This document shows positions 45,301-53,902 of a stretch of DNA of 64,000 nt, in pieces. The DNA lies in contig JAJDAZ010000005.1 in the NCBI GenBank assembly GCA_029261595.1, positions 1 to 64,000 of the forward strand, written 5' to 3'. This stretch comes from Nitrospinaceae bacterium (GTDB taxonomy: Bacteria > Nitrospinota > Nitrospinia > Nitrospinales > VA-1). The translations under genes and the position numbers were made by a program. Below the pieces are notes generated by a model. The model did no database searches. It saw only the letters and a list, made by a program, of their open reading frames with translations, and was not told the DNA's origin. Numbering within the stretch: position 1 is the stretch's first letter; each line of letters opens with the position of its first letter.

Positions 45301-45998
45301 AACTGATTCAATCTGCCGCGAATCTTGCCGGAGTTGCGATTGAAAGAAAGCGGGCGGAAGATCAAATCAAAAAGTCACTTGATGAAAATGAATTGCTCAT
45401 AAAGGAAATTCACCATCGCACCAAGAACAATATGCAGATCATTTCCAGTTTGCTCTGGCTTCAATCCAAGGACATCGAGGAAGGAAAATATCGGGATATG
45501 TTTCGCGACTGTTCCAATCGGATTTTATCCATGGCTCTCCTGCATGAGAAGGTGTATGAATCCCCCAATCTTTTAGAAATCGATTTGCAGGTGTATCTGA
45601 CCTCCCTGATTCATGATCTTTTGGTTTCTTATGGCGAAACCGAGGATCGGATTGAGTATAGTGTTGAAACAAACGGTATTTCTCTGGGCCTGGATTCAGG
45701 AATTCCCTGCGGCCTTTTGATTCAGGAGTTGGTGTCCAATTCGTTAAAACATGCATTTCCCGATGGACGGCGGGGAAATATCTGGCTGGTTCTGAAGCCT
45801 TGTGATAACGGGAACATGGAATTAACCCTGGGAGACGACGGGATCGGGTTTCCAAAAGATCTGGATATCCGTAGGACGCAATCCCTGGGGTTGCAATTGG
45901 TCACGACCCTCGCTGAAAAACAGTTGGGAGGGGCGATTGAAATTGATCGGACGAAAGGGACCGTGTTTAAAATGATTTTTCTGAAAGGCAATGTATGA
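42384..45998 (+). CDS. Multi-PAS/GAF sensor histidine kinase (HisKA_2 type)
   Basis: 1204 residues. Two hydrophobic segments (about 4-25 and 42-60) anchor it in the membrane. Alternating sensor domains follow: PAS (78-196), GAF (203-366), PAS (386-503), GAF (513-670), PAS (693-826), GAF (833-993). GAF 2 and 3 are clear duplicates (both have 'DESG' then SxPSLP and 'IVEDxASDP'). The transmitter is HisKA_2: [17 protein letters not shown] with the phospho-accepting His at 1010/1011, then an ATPase domain with '[12 protein letters not shown]' and 'LGDDGIGFP'. The stop overlaps the downstream response-regulator start (ATGA). The signal is unknown; several small ligands or redox cues are possible. 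Confidence 0.9.
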   Translation: MEPGFKIAFFAIFLNIVYGSICFLGCVSVGECPSLLASAPYLTPEVSFFMVLGITGAFPVLKSFKRQQKSLADDNGLLQTLYEVSPVGVFRTDQQLGYIFVNPRWCELSGLSLEQAKGDGWFKGLHPEDRNRVRKEWHEAVGKELPFHLEYRFQSPDGQIVWVLAQAEPEKDLSGKTSGYVGTITDISEHKKTREDLQSSHLLLDAIRHAQSQYIANRNSKLIFDDLLSNILQLTQSNFGFIGEVAQGPEGKVRLKTHTIRNFAWTREVQKLYDQNPDIGVEFYDLDIHFESVLKTGKPVISNEPAQDPNKGGSFRGHPPLNSFLGLPFYHGGIVIGMVGLANRPAGYNEELIEYLQPVLTTCSNLLQAFRNDEQRKRTEDALKESEQRFKDLLDNATAVVCMKDFEGRYIQVNALFEKIFHLGKREIIGKTDFDIFPKEIAHVLVENDRKVWAKGEPIEFEEVAKLDDGLHTYISVKFPLKDSQGETHAVCGISTDITKRKADESFIVARNNILERIATGCSLKETLDALTRSVEEQTNGLFCSTLLMDESGRRLFNGSSPSLPKGYVNAIDGIAIGPHIGSCGTAAFNKELIIVEDIASDPLWADYKKTPLKFGLRACWSAPILSSKRECLGTFALYYRETRKPTQGELDLIKSSAHIAGLAIERHRDETVLKKANDQLELRVQERTAQLKSNEAYLQTILDNVMDALIMVNPKGEIESFNGAAEKMFGFSAQEIVGQSVTRIIPEPYRQKYSQGFKKFMKEQGLAKNIRTSRSNCFWSDLELKGLHKDGGIFPVEISISDILYQDQVSFICVLRDITERKQAEAVVLGQNRTLEKLVKGATLLEVLDTLSSSMEGFWDGVKCSIMTLDESGKYLHNRSAPSLPEAYLKYMDGIEIGPEVGSSGSAAYLNNMVIVEDTASDPRFSGLRDQLLKHGLMATLSCPIRNVEGNVLGTFCIYYDKPRKPLAHEIQLIQSAANLAGVAIERKRAEDQIKKSLDENELLIKEIHHRTKNNMQIISSLLWLQSKDIEEGKYRDMFRDCSNRILSMALLHEKVYESPNLLEIDLQVYLTSLIHDLLVSYGETEDRIEYSVETNGISLGLDSGIPCGLLIQELVSNSLKHAFPDGRRGNIWLVLKPCDNGNMELTLGDDGIGFPKDLDIRRTQSLGLQLVTTLAEKQLGGAIEIDRTKGTVFKMIFLKGNV

Positions 45999-46996
45999 AT
46001 CACAAGCCAAATAAAATTCTTATTGTGGAAGATGAATGTATCGTGGCTTCGCACATCGCTGAAACTTTAAAGGACTTGGGATATCAAATCACCGACATGG
46101 TCACGTCAGGGGAAATGGCCCTTCAATCTGTGGGAAAAGACCAGCCGGACCTGATTTTGATGGATATAGTTCTGGGGGGTGAAATGACCGGAACTCAGAC
46201 TGCGGAAGAAATCAACGCCCGCATCGATGTTCCGGTGATATTCCTCACCGCCTATTCGGATAAAAAAACAGTGGCCAACGCAAAAGCAGTCGGCCCGTTT
46301 GGATATATCGTCAAACCGTTCAAGGAAAAAGATTTGAACAGTTCGATTCAGGTTGCCCTGGAAAAGCATCGGCAGGTGAAAGATTTAAAGCACAAAGAGG
46401 AGTGGTATAAGAGCTCACTCAAAAACCTGGGGGAAGCGGTGATCGCCGTTGACAAAAACGGCGATGTGTCTTCCATTAACCGGCTGGCGGAATCTTTAAC
46501 GGGTATGGCGGAAAATAAAGGGATTGGAAAGCCCATCCGGAACATTTTTTCCCTGGACAAAGAAAATTCCGGGGAGGGAGATCCGATCCTGAAAGTGATT
46601 GAAACAGGAATTCCGCTAGACCTGAGCGGGAAGCTGACCTTCAGCCGGGGGGGGGATATTTCAGCTCATATCAATGTGACGGCGGTGCGCGACGAGAAAG
46701 GCAATATTCTGGGAGCCGTTTTGGTTCTCCATAAAATCAACAAAACCGGAGACCTGGAAAACCCCGTATGGCATGAGATGGGAAAACAAGCGAACTTAGA
46801 TAAAGAGCCGGGTAAAAACTTTCATATTGCAAACATTTGCCCCTGGTGCAAAAAAATCTTCAACGAACAACGGGGTCGATGGGATTCGATAGAACTTTAT
46901 TTTAAAGACTCCAAACCCGATCTGGAGTTTTCCCATTGCATGTGCTCGGAATGTGCGGGTGGGCTGGGGCTGTTCGATCCGGAAAAAACTCGATAA
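45995..46996 (+). CDS. Response regulator with PAS domain and C-terminal Cys-rich motif
   Basis: 333 residues. The receiver is intact: ILIVEDE at 8-14, phospho-accepting Asp57 in LILMDIVL, the LTAYSD segment near 84-89, and Lys107 in VKPF. A PAS domain follows (about 135-250, '[23 protein letters not shown]'). The tail carries [22 protein letters not shown] from residue 282 and [10 protein letters not shown] near 315, a motif often found at the end of PAS/response-regulator proteins and possibly metal-binding. There is no DNA-binding domain, so output is probably by protein contact. It overlaps the kinase gene by four bases, its evident partner. Confidence 0.88.
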   Translation: MNHKPNKILIVEDECIVASHIAETLKDLGYQITDMVTSGEMALQSVGKDQPDLILMDIVLGGEMTGTQTAEEINARIDVPVIFLTAYSDKKTVANAKAVGPFGYIVKPFKEKDLNSSIQVALEKHRQVKDLKHKEEWYKSSLKNLGEAVIAVDKNGDVSSINRLAESLTGMAENKGIGKPIRNIFSLDKENSGEGDPILKVIETGIPLDLSGKLTFSRGGDISAHINVTAVRDEKGNILGAVLVLHKINKTGDLENPVWHEMGKQANLDKEPGKNFHIANICPWCKKIFNEQRGRWDSIELYFKDSKPDLEFSHCMCSECAGGLGLFDPEKTR

Positions 46997-47062
46997 GCCG
47001 GGACATGTTTTGCCGTCAAACGGCCGGGGCGGGTTAATTTTGTCTATTGAGGTTCAAAGGTC

Positions 47063-47488
47063 CTAATAGGTTTTCCCCCCGGGGTCCGCCCCGAAGATAA
47101 ATCCGAAGAGATGCGCTTTTTTTTCGGGGTCGCCATGCGTATAGATTCGTACGAGTTTTTCCATCAATTCCTTTAATTTCGGATCCTGCCCATATTCTTC
47201 TATCTCCTCGTAGGCAAAAGGGGTTTCCAGGCCGTCCGTCGGCAAATTTCCCTTTTTCATTGCGCCCTTGCCAGTGAGTAACCAGATAATATTGATATTT
47301 GTATTCAAATAAATTTTGGAAATGGTGTCCGCAGAGGGGAGAGATTTATTATTTTCAATGTCAGATAAAGACCCCTGGGATATGCTGATGAGCTTCGCCA
47401 GCTCATAAGACTTCAGAGGAATGGAACGCCTCCATTCCCGGAGCCGATCCCCCAAAAACTTTGCAGATCCGGAGTTTTTTTCTTGCAT
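47063..47488 (-). CDS. XRE-family (cI-like) transcriptional regulator
   Basis: 141 residues. An N-terminal helix-turn-helix domain (about 10-65: 'FLGDRLREWRRSIPLKSYELAKLISISQGSLSDIENNKSLPSADTISKIY') is of the Xre/cI kind. Next is 'NINIIWLLTGKGAM', a segment common in phage-type repressors. The C-terminus is short and acidic, without the LexA/cI peptidase. It is divergent from the NtrC-like gene across 564 AT-rich bases that contain inverted repeats suited to repressor binding. Confidence 0.82.
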   Translation of the reverse strand: MQEKNSGSAKFLGDRLREWRRSIPLKSYELAKLISISQGSLSDIENNKSLPSADTISKIYLNTNINIIWLLTGKGAMKKGNLPTDGLETPFAYEEIEEYGQDPKLKELMEKLVRIYTHGDPEKKAHLFGFIFGADPGGKTY

Positions 47489-48052
47489 TATTCCGACTTC
47501 CGATATATTATGCTAATAATTGGAGAATAGTGCCCGTAACTCAATGCAATAAAAGAAAAATAAATCGGTGAAATTTTTTTTCACATCACCGTGGACCGAT
47601 TATAGCAATAAAAATATAGTATTAACTACATTATTTAAGCCACCAAGGGGGTGATTTCCCCAAGTATATTTGGATAATCAAATAGAATTCTTGTTTTATG
47701 TTATTAACTGGTTGAAATAGTTATGGTCCCCTGTTTTTCCCGCTAGCACCTCCCTTCTCGATCAAATATTCCGCGATAAAATCGATTATTATTTTTAAAA
47801 AAAAATATCAGGTATGGGCAATTATTGCCTGGGATCTTTCATTTTTTGACCCGATCCCCCGGCCAAATTCAAAGGTGTGCCAGTTTCGGAAAATAATCTC
47901 TGGAAAAAAATAATGGTTAAAATATTTTGATATCCGAAATTATTGTTGAAATTTTAAGGTAAACGGATATATATTAGATGAGTCCAACTTGATTCTGTAT
48001 TTTCATTGAGTTCATTAAATGGTGTAAGAAGAATAGGGGGGCCTTATCAGCC
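47489..48052. promoter_or_regulatory. AT-rich divergent control region with palindromes
   Basis: 564 bases without a gene. Two symmetric sites stand out: CGGTGA (47566-47571) with TCACCG (47586-47591), whose inner bases GTGAAA/TTTCAC extend the pairing, about 80 bases before the repressor start; and the perfect 13-base palindrome GGCAATTATTGCC (47817-47829), about 225 bases before the NtrC-like start. Both could be operators for the repressor or the NtrC-like protein. No -24/-12 pair with correct spacing was found. Confidence 0.45.
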
Positions 48053-49486
48053 ATGGCATTTTCCGGGTCAAGCACCGCCTTGAAAGAAAGCGTAGTAATC
48101 GTTGGTTCTGAAAAAAACAGGAGTCGCTCATCGGAAACCTTTCTCCGGGCAAGCGGAATAACCATCAAGGTTATTGACGAAGCCCGTTCTCCTCTGGAAA
48201 TGATCTCCCCACAATGGAATGGGGTGCTGGTGATCTGTTCCGACCATCCAGCAGTGGAAGGCTGGGGCCTGCTGGAAAAAACCAAACAACTGGACCCGGA
48301 TCTCCCGGTGGTGATGATAATAGGCCCAGGAGATGTTTCCCCGGTGGTGAAGGCCATGCGAATGGGCGCTTACGATGTTCTTCAAAAACCGGTTTCAAAC
48401 CAGGATCTCCATAAAATAATTCTCGGCGCTCTGGAAACCCGGCGAGAGAATATGGAAAAAAGGAGTCCCCAGATTAAAACCAGAGCAAAAAAACAGTCAG
48501 AGGTTTTCATCCAGGGCGGGTCTCGGTGCATGGGGCTTCTTTCGGAAACTATACGAAAGGCCGGAGAGGTGGACGCCGGGGTTGTATTGATGGGGGAGAT
48601 GGGAACCGGAAAAAAAATGATAGCCCAAAGTTTGCATGAGCACAGCCGAAGAAAGCATAAAAATTTTATCTCCGTCAATTGTTCGTCGATTCCCGAGGAC
48701 GTTCTGGAAAAAGATCTTTTCGGTCAGGAGCCAGGGACGTTTGTGGGGACGCCAGGCCAGCAAGCAGGTAAGCTTGAATGCGCGGACGGGGGAACGGTTT
48801 ATCTGGAAAAGATAGACTCCCTGTCAATACGGTTGCAAGACAGGCTCCTTCACGTTTTGCAGGAGGGCGCCATCGAAAGGCTGGGCTCCAATGAGCCAAG
48901 GCCGCTGGACATTCGCGTCATCGCCTCAACCAAAAAGAATCTCAAAAACGCTTGCGACGAGGGGAAGTTTCGTGAGGCGCTTTTCTACCGGATAAACATA
49001 ATTCAAATCGCCATCCCTCCGCTTAGGGATCATGCGGAAGACGTCTCGAAATTGTTTCAGCACTTTGCCCAGGTGGCCTGCAAAAAATATCACCTTCCGA
49101 CTCCGTTGATAACCCCGGAAATATGGCCGCATTTAATGACTCGGGACTGGCCTGGAAATATTCGGGAATTAAAAAATGTCGCCGAACGGTTTGCCCTTGG
49201 TTTTGGAATCGACTTGCCGGACCCGGTCAATCAGGAGGAATCCATCCACCAGGATAAACTGACTGCCCCCGGCCAAAAGACTCTGGTGGAGAAAATTGAC
49301 GCGTTCGAAAAAAACCTGATCGTCCAGGAGTTGGCCCGGACCCATGGAAGCGTCAAGACCACCTACACGACACTGGGCCTGCCCCGAAAAACCTTTTACG
49401 ACAAAATGAACAAGCATGGCCTGAAGCGAAAAGATTTTCTGGCGTCGGAGGAGTTTCCCGAAAACCTGTTCACCCTTCCGAAATAA
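48053..49486 (+). CDS. Degenerate NtrC-family (sigma-54 activator-like) regulator
   Basis: 477 residues in the DctD/NtrC layout. The receiver (about 12-125) lacks the acidic pair (VVIVGSEKN) and has Cys62 where the phospho-Asp should be, although Lys112 is kept. The AAA domain (150-375) has Walker A GEMGTGKK at 181-188, but the sigma-54 contact loop GAFTGA is GTFVGT (228-233) and Walker B is YLEKID (250-255), with E-K replacing D-E. The arginine-finger segment FREALFYRIN and the WPGNIREL sensor are intact. The C-terminal Fis-type helix-turn-helix 'TYTTLGLPRKTFYDKMNKHGLKR' looks functional. ATP binding without normal hydrolysis, and no sigma-54 activation, is the likely reading; it may repress or form mixed oligomers. 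Confidence 0.85.
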   Translation: MAFSGSSTALKESVVIVGSEKNRSRSSETFLRASGITIKVIDEARSPLEMISPQWNGVLVICSDHPAVEGWGLLEKTKQLDPDLPVVMIIGPGDVSPVVKAMRMGAYDVLQKPVSNQDLHKIILGALETRRENMEKRSPQIKTRAKKQSEVFIQGGSRCMGLLSETIRKAGEVDAGVVLMGEMGTGKKMIAQSLHEHSRRKHKNFISVNCSSIPEDVLEKDLFGQEPGTFVGTPGQQAGKLECADGGTVYLEKIDSLSIRLQDRLLHVLQEGAIERLGSNEPRPLDIRVIASTKKNLKNACDEGKFREALFYRINIIQIAIPPLRDHAEDVSKLFQHFAQVACKKYHLPTPLITPEIWPHLMTRDWPGNIRELKNVAERFALGFGIDLPDPVNQEESIHQDKLTAPGQKTLVEKIDAFEKNLIVQELARTHGSVKTTYTTLGLPRKTFYDKMNKHGLKRKDFLASEEFPENLFTLPK

Positions 49487-49502
49487 AAAGCGCTCAAGAA
49501 AA

Positions 49503-51170
49503 TTATTGGGTCTCTCTGGGAAGAAGAATCTGAAACAAACCAATAATCTCGTCGAATTGATAATTTTCAACGAGAAACGCGTATAACAAAGGAGCGTAAT
49601 TAGCCAGCCGCCTCTCCTCTTTTCCATCGATGGGGATATCCACGAAGACAACCATTTTCGGTCGATGAACTTTTAAGTCCGCCACCATCTTTCTTTCTTC
49701 CTCCTCATCCAGCATTCCCGGCAATATCCAATCGTAGCGAGTGGGGTTGATCCGGTCGGTGAGAAAGTAGAAAACCGGATTCAAAGGCAAGGCCAGAATG
49801 GGGTCGCCCTTGTCCGTATAAATTTCAATTCGGTTCACCACCTCCTCTAACCACTTGGCCTCTGAAGGGCTGGCGTGAATTCGCAAACGGTCCAGTTTCA
49901 CCCATTGCGTATTCTGTTTCAAGGCACCGATGCTTCCCGCGTAATATCCATGATGCACGTTCATCTCGTATAAAAATAGAAAGGGAAGAAACACGGTCAA
50001 AACATTTGCGGGCGTCTTCAGTAAGAACAATTCCAGGGGGGAGGCATTCTCAGGAAAACGAAGACAGCCGACGATTTTATCCCGGCCCAAATAGAGCAGG
50101 TAGCAGGACAATATATAAAAGGGCGGCAGGGTCCTCAAAAGATTATCGAACCCGGCCCGCCAAATGACCAGACCGAATACGCAAATCCCAAAAGAAAGAA
50201 TGATTAAAAGAGAAACATCCAGTGTTGAGATCGACGACTTGAATTTCATGATCCGCAAGAGAAGAATCAGGCCCATTCCAGCATATGCCCAGAGCGGCAG
50301 ATAAAACAGCAGGCGCTCAAACATAACATGCGGGCCCAGCTTGTCGTACAACGCCGCAAAAGGAAAAATGTCGGGAAAAGGATTTCCCCAGACGTTGTGG
50401 GCGTCCACCACCAGTTTGAACACTTTCAAAAAAAATCCGTTCTGAATGAAATAACCCACCGTGGCTATAAAAGCGAGCCCCAGACCAATCGCCGAAGCCC
50501 AGGCCCAGAATGGCCATCCCGGCGACTCGGAATTTTTTTCAATGAGGCTCAGGCCGGGCGCCTCCTTTCCAGAAACCTTATTAAAGACCATGAGGCCGGT
50601 GAGAGGCACGGCAATGACCAAAGCGATCAAGGCGATTTCAAACTTGAAGAATCCCGCAAGCAAAATGGAAGCGCCTAAAAGCAAAAAATCCTGTATTCTT
50701 TTTTTTTCAAAAACATTGAGCAGGCAGAACAGGTTGAGTACCGTAAAGAACGGAAAGAACCGGTTGTAATACATCGACGGGGCAGACAGCATGAAAAGCG
50801 CCGCGAGAAAGGCGAACCCGGGCGGCATGATTTTCCGGGCGATGGCGTAGACCATGAAGACCATACCCGGCGTGATCAAAATCACGCTCCAGCGCAAACT
50901 TTGAATTTCGATCCCCAGCAGTTTGAAAAAAAAAGCCCCGTAAATATAGCGTCCTGGAAGGTAGCCGTTGGGGTTGAAATCCTCCAAAGCCTTTTGCCCG
51001 TTCAAGGTTCTAAGCGTGCCGTTGGCGAAACCGCCTTCGTCCCAGATATTGAATCCGTATTGCGAGAAAGAATAAAAATACCCGATCAACGCCAGGTACA
51101 ATAAATAGGGAAACGATGCCCGGACTCGCCGGGATCGGAAAGTGTCAATTAAGGAATTTTCTTTTTTCAT
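49503..51170 (-). CDS. GT-C fold membrane glycosyltransferase-like protein (GT39/ArnT type)
   Basis: 555 residues with about ten or more transmembrane segments and a soluble C-terminal third. The first periplasmic loop contains 'YGFNIWDEGGFANG', with the acidic pair characteristic of GT-C enzymes that take sugars from polyprenyl-phosphate donors. Members glycosylate proteins or modify lipid A; the acceptor here cannot be inferred. It is convergent with the NtrC-like gene and 162 bases downstream of the multicopper oxidase on the same strand. Confidence 0.7.
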   Translation of the reverse strand: MKKENSLIDTFRSRRVRASFPYLLYLALIGYFYSFSQYGFNIWDEGGFANGTLRTLNGQKALEDFNPNGYLPGRYIYGAFFFKLLGIEIQSLRWSVILITPGMVFMVYAIARKIMPPGFAFLAALFMLSAPSMYYNRFFPFFTVLNLFCLLNVFEKKRIQDFLLLGASILLAGFFKFEIALIALVIAVPLTGLMVFNKVSGKEAPGLSLIEKNSESPGWPFWAWASAIGLGLAFIATVGYFIQNGFFLKVFKLVVDAHNVWGNPFPDIFPFAALYDKLGPHVMFERLLFYLPLWAYAGMGLILLLRIMKFKSSISTLDVSLLIILSFGICVFGLVIWRAGFDNLLRTLPPFYILSCYLLYLGRDKIVGCLRFPENASPLELFLLKTPANVLTVFLPFLFLYEMNVHHGYYAGSIGALKQNTQWVKLDRLRIHASPSEAKWLEEVVNRIEIYTDKGDPILALPLNPVFYFLTDRINPTRYDWILPGMLDEEEERKMVADLKVHRPKMVVFVDIPIDGKEERRLANYAPLLYAFLVENYQFDEIIGLFQILLPRETQ

Positions 51171-51332
51171 GCAAGTGAATGACAGCCAGGAGGGTGAAAA
51201 CCATTGGAGCCGGAATTTATATTTTTAAATGCCACAAAGGAGAGGCTTATACAAGCCCTAAATGAACTGGGTTGCCGGTAAGATTGATTTCAACGTGTTC
51301 AGCCCGTTTCTCATTTGCATCGCAAGGTTCTT

Positions 51333-53324
51333 TCAGAAACGAAACTGGATGCCCGCACCCGCTCCAAAATCCGAATGGTACTGGCCTACTAAAGAGAAGT
51401 TTTTTGATAGGATAAAATTTGCGCCGGCGACCCATTCTTTTTTGGACTCCGTATCATACTCGAAATCACCGAAGATCCCCAGCCGCGAAGTCAGGTGCAC
51501 ACTTTGCCCGATGGACACACGAAACTCCCCTTCGGTGTCGATGCGCAGCGCACTTTCAAAATTAAACGGCAGAAGGGTTCGTACACCCATAATACCCCGT
51601 TCATAATCGTCTGTGATATTGCCACCCACGAAAGCAGTCAGGAACCGGTTAAAATAACGACCATAGGTCAGTTCCACATCGGATTCCGTACCCTCCACTT
51701 CCTGCCATCCGATCTCCCACTCGGCGCTTAAGATATTTTTGGAGTTGCTGAACACCGCAACCCCGTCTGTCATGTGGGACTGAACGGTGCCGTGCACCCA
51801 GGGGTACCACGGGTCCTTATAGAGTTCCTCGAGAATATCCGGAAGGTCGGGGTCCATTTCCTCATCCTGGTAGCTGACCTCAAGAGCCATGCCGCTCAGG
51901 ACGTGGTAAAGAACATGGCAGTGAAAGGACCAGGTTTTTTTCTCTTTGTTTTCAAACTCAATGACCCGTGTGGTCATTGGAGGAATGTCCACCGTGTGCT
52001 TGAGGGGCGCGTGGTCGCCCTGCCCGTTGACCACGCGAAAGTAGTGGCCATGCAGGTGCAGGGGGTGATGCATCATCGTCTTGTTGACAAGCACAAAGCG
52101 TGTGTTCTCTTTGTGGCGCACCCGGATGATCCTTTCAGGGAGAACTTCCTCGCCGTCCAGAGACCAGATGTAACGCTCCATATCGCCGGTGAGGGTCAGG
52201 ACAACTTCGCGTGTGGGGTTGTCTGCCGGCAGGGCTGTTTTTTTAAGAGACCTGAGTTTCGCGTAAGGAGCCATAGGCCGCCCAGAGTCAACGCCCATTC
52301 CTGCCATGCTCATTTTGTAAAGGTTGGGCTTTGGCACATCGGGAGCTGGAACACGTTTGCCGTTGCCGATGAATACCGAAGTGTGTCCCGTGCCGTCCTG
52401 GGCCGTGGCCCTCAATTCAAAGGCCCCCCCTTTCGGCACGGTTACCAAAAGATCGTATGTTTCGCCAATGGCGATGAGAAAACGCTTAAATTTAACCGGT
52501 CGAACCTCTTTGCCATCGGCGGAGATCACTTCCATAGGGCCGCCTGCGAACTGTAGAAAAAAGTAGGTGGTGGCGGCGGTATTGATAAACCTCAGACGCA
52601 CCCTTTCACCGGGCCGGGCCGGGATGGACATTTCAACTTCCCCATTCGAAAGGAAGCCGTCAATGGCCACGTCGGAGATGTCCATGGGCGGCATACGCAT
52701 GAAACTGCGTTTGATAACATCCTTGAGGGCGCCGGCCTTTGCCGCGCCCAGCAGGCTTTGCATCGAGCCCTTTTTAACACTGTAATAGTCATTGCCGCTT
52801 TTCAAGGTACGAAGGACTTCATCCGGATCATCATTCGTCCAGTCCATCAGCGCGATCACTTCACTTCGATCGGCAAAAATACGTTCCCCCTCTTTTGGCG
52901 AAATAACAATCGACCCGAAGACCCCACGCTGATCCTTAAAGCCTGCATGTAAATGGAACCAATGGGTGCCTGACTGTTTGAGAGTGAACTCGAATTTTTT
53001 CGTTGCACCAGGTGCAATGATGGGGTCGATCGCAGAGGGGCCGCCGTCGTGGTCGGCAGGAAGCAGAAGTCCATGCCAATGGATCGATGTTGCGATGTCC
53101 GTGTTGTTTGTGAAAAGGATTTTAGCCACATCCCCCTCTCGAAATTTCAAAGCAGGCCCGTGGATAGAATCATTGATGGCCATGGCTTCTACTTTCTTGC
53201 CGGCAACCGTCACTGTCTTATAGGTGATGTTGAGATCGTACTGAACCACTTTGGCGGCACAGGGCAATGCGATTAAACAAGCCAGCATCACGCTGGTAAT
53301 TAAAAAGACTTTTATTGGTTTCAT
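51333..53324 (-). CDS. Multicopper oxidase with C-terminal outer-membrane beta-barrel-like domain
   Basis: 663 residues. After a signal peptide (about 1-24) comes a CopA-like three-cupredoxin oxidase (25-490). All copper motifs are present: IHWHG at 81-85, HWFHLH at 121-126, HHPLHLHGH at 419-427 and the type 1 site FHCHVLYHVLSGM at 467-479 (Cys469, axial Met479). Residues about 530-663 are alternating, aromatic-rich strands ending in 'SLVGQYHSDFGAGAGIQFRF', with a terminal Phe as in outer-membrane barrels; this stretch resembles CopB. CopA and CopB are normally separate proteins. The likely role is periplasmic copper(I) oxidation or tolerance, possibly fixed to the outer membrane. Confidence 0.88.
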   Translation of the reverse strand: MKPIKVFLITSVMLACLIALPCAAKVVQYDLNITYKTVTVAGKKVEAMAINDSIHGPALKFREGDVAKILFTNNTDIATSIHWHGLLLPADHDGGPSAIDPIIAPGATKKFEFTLKQSGTHWFHLHAGFKDQRGVFGSIVISPKEGERIFADRSEVIALMDWTNDDPDEVLRTLKSGNDYYSVKKGSMQSLLGAAKAGALKDVIKRSFMRMPPMDISDVAIDGFLSNGEVEMSIPARPGERVRLRFINTAATTYFFLQFAGGPMEVISADGKEVRPVKFKRFLIAIGETYDLLVTVPKGGAFELRATAQDGTGHTSVFIGNGKRVPAPDVPKPNLYKMSMAGMGVDSGRPMAPYAKLRSLKKTALPADNPTREVVLTLTGDMERYIWSLDGEEVLPERIIRVRHKENTRFVLVNKTMMHHPLHLHGHYFRVVNGQGDHAPLKHTVDIPPMTTRVIEFENKEKKTWSFHCHVLYHVLSGMALEVSYQDEEMDPDLPDILEELYKDPWYPWVHGTVQSHMTDGVAVFSNSKNILSAEWEIGWQEVEGTESDVELTYGRYFNRFLTAFVGGNITDDYERGIMGVRTLLPFNFESALRIDTEGEFRVSIGQSVHLTSRLGIFGDFEYDTESKKEWVAGANFILSKNFSLVGQYHSDFGAGAGIQFRF

Positions 53325-53535
53325 TTGGACACCTAAAATTCCTGACTCATCGTATGCCTTTTCTGGCTAGGATGAGAGGGACTCCTCCTCCTCCTCGACA
53401 AATTATTAATTGATAAGCGGTTCAAGGCAACCCTCCTGTCAGACACAAGGAGACTGCCCATGGCAAAACCCAAACAAGGGTTTACCTGGACCCGTTCAAG
53501 GTCACGCTTCAATAGTTTTGAAATTCGCTGATGAA

Positions 53536-53802
53536 TTAATTTTTTGGAGGGGGTGTGGCGGGAATTGATCTGCAGGACTCAAATAGACTGACGGTTTCCA
53601 CCGGCTCCCCGCAGAAAGACGGAGCGGGATTTATGGCGGTCGAATCAATGGAAGCGGAAACAAGGCAACTTCCACAAGCAACCTGCACGGTGCAGTCGGA
53701 CGCGTCCAGGTGGTGCATTGGAGATGCGGACAGGTTGGCCGATAATAAGGAAGCCAGAAATAAAATGGCCAGCGCAACCAGGATTTTTTTATTTTTTGCC
53801 AA
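53536..53802 (-). CDS. Small secreted Cys/His-containing protein upstream of the multicopper oxidase
   Basis: 88 residues. A hydrophobic signal (VALAILFLASLLSANLSA) leads to a short mature peptide with MHH, four Cys before the tail (DCTVQVACGSC, SFCGEP) and one more (FESCRS). I know no family for it, but its makeup suits metal binding. The start is TTG with AAGG nine bases upstream. It lies 211 bases before the multicopper oxidase on the same strand and behind a candidate promoter at 53852-53882, so a copper-related unit is plausible. Confidence 0.55.
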   Translation of the reverse strand: MAKNKKILVALAILFLASLLSANLSASPMHHLDASDCTVQVACGSCLVSASIDSTAINPAPSFCGEPVETVSLFESCRSIPATPPPKN

Positions 53803-53851
53803 CGGAAGAACCTTTTGACAAGTTTAAAAAATTAATCGTATTCACAAGATC

Positions 53852-53882
53852 ATTGTACAGGGTATTTTATTCCAAACGTCAA
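53852..53882 (-). promoter_or_regulatory. Candidate promoter of the copper-related unit
   Basis: On the minus strand, TTGACG (plus 53877-53882) and TACAAT (plus 53852-53857, with an upstream TG) are separated by 19 bases. Such long spacers are typical of promoters activated by MerR-family metal regulators. I see no clear dyad in the spacer, and no MerR-type gene is in the window. Confidence 0.35.
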
Positions 53883-53902
53883 ACTTTTCTTTATACGGCG
53901 GG

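Noticed and set aside
47811..47830. Sigma-54 promoter before the NtrC-like gene
   Set aside because: TGGGCAATTATTGC has GG and GC but nine bases between them, one fewer than required, and the site is a palindrome; treated as an operator candidate.
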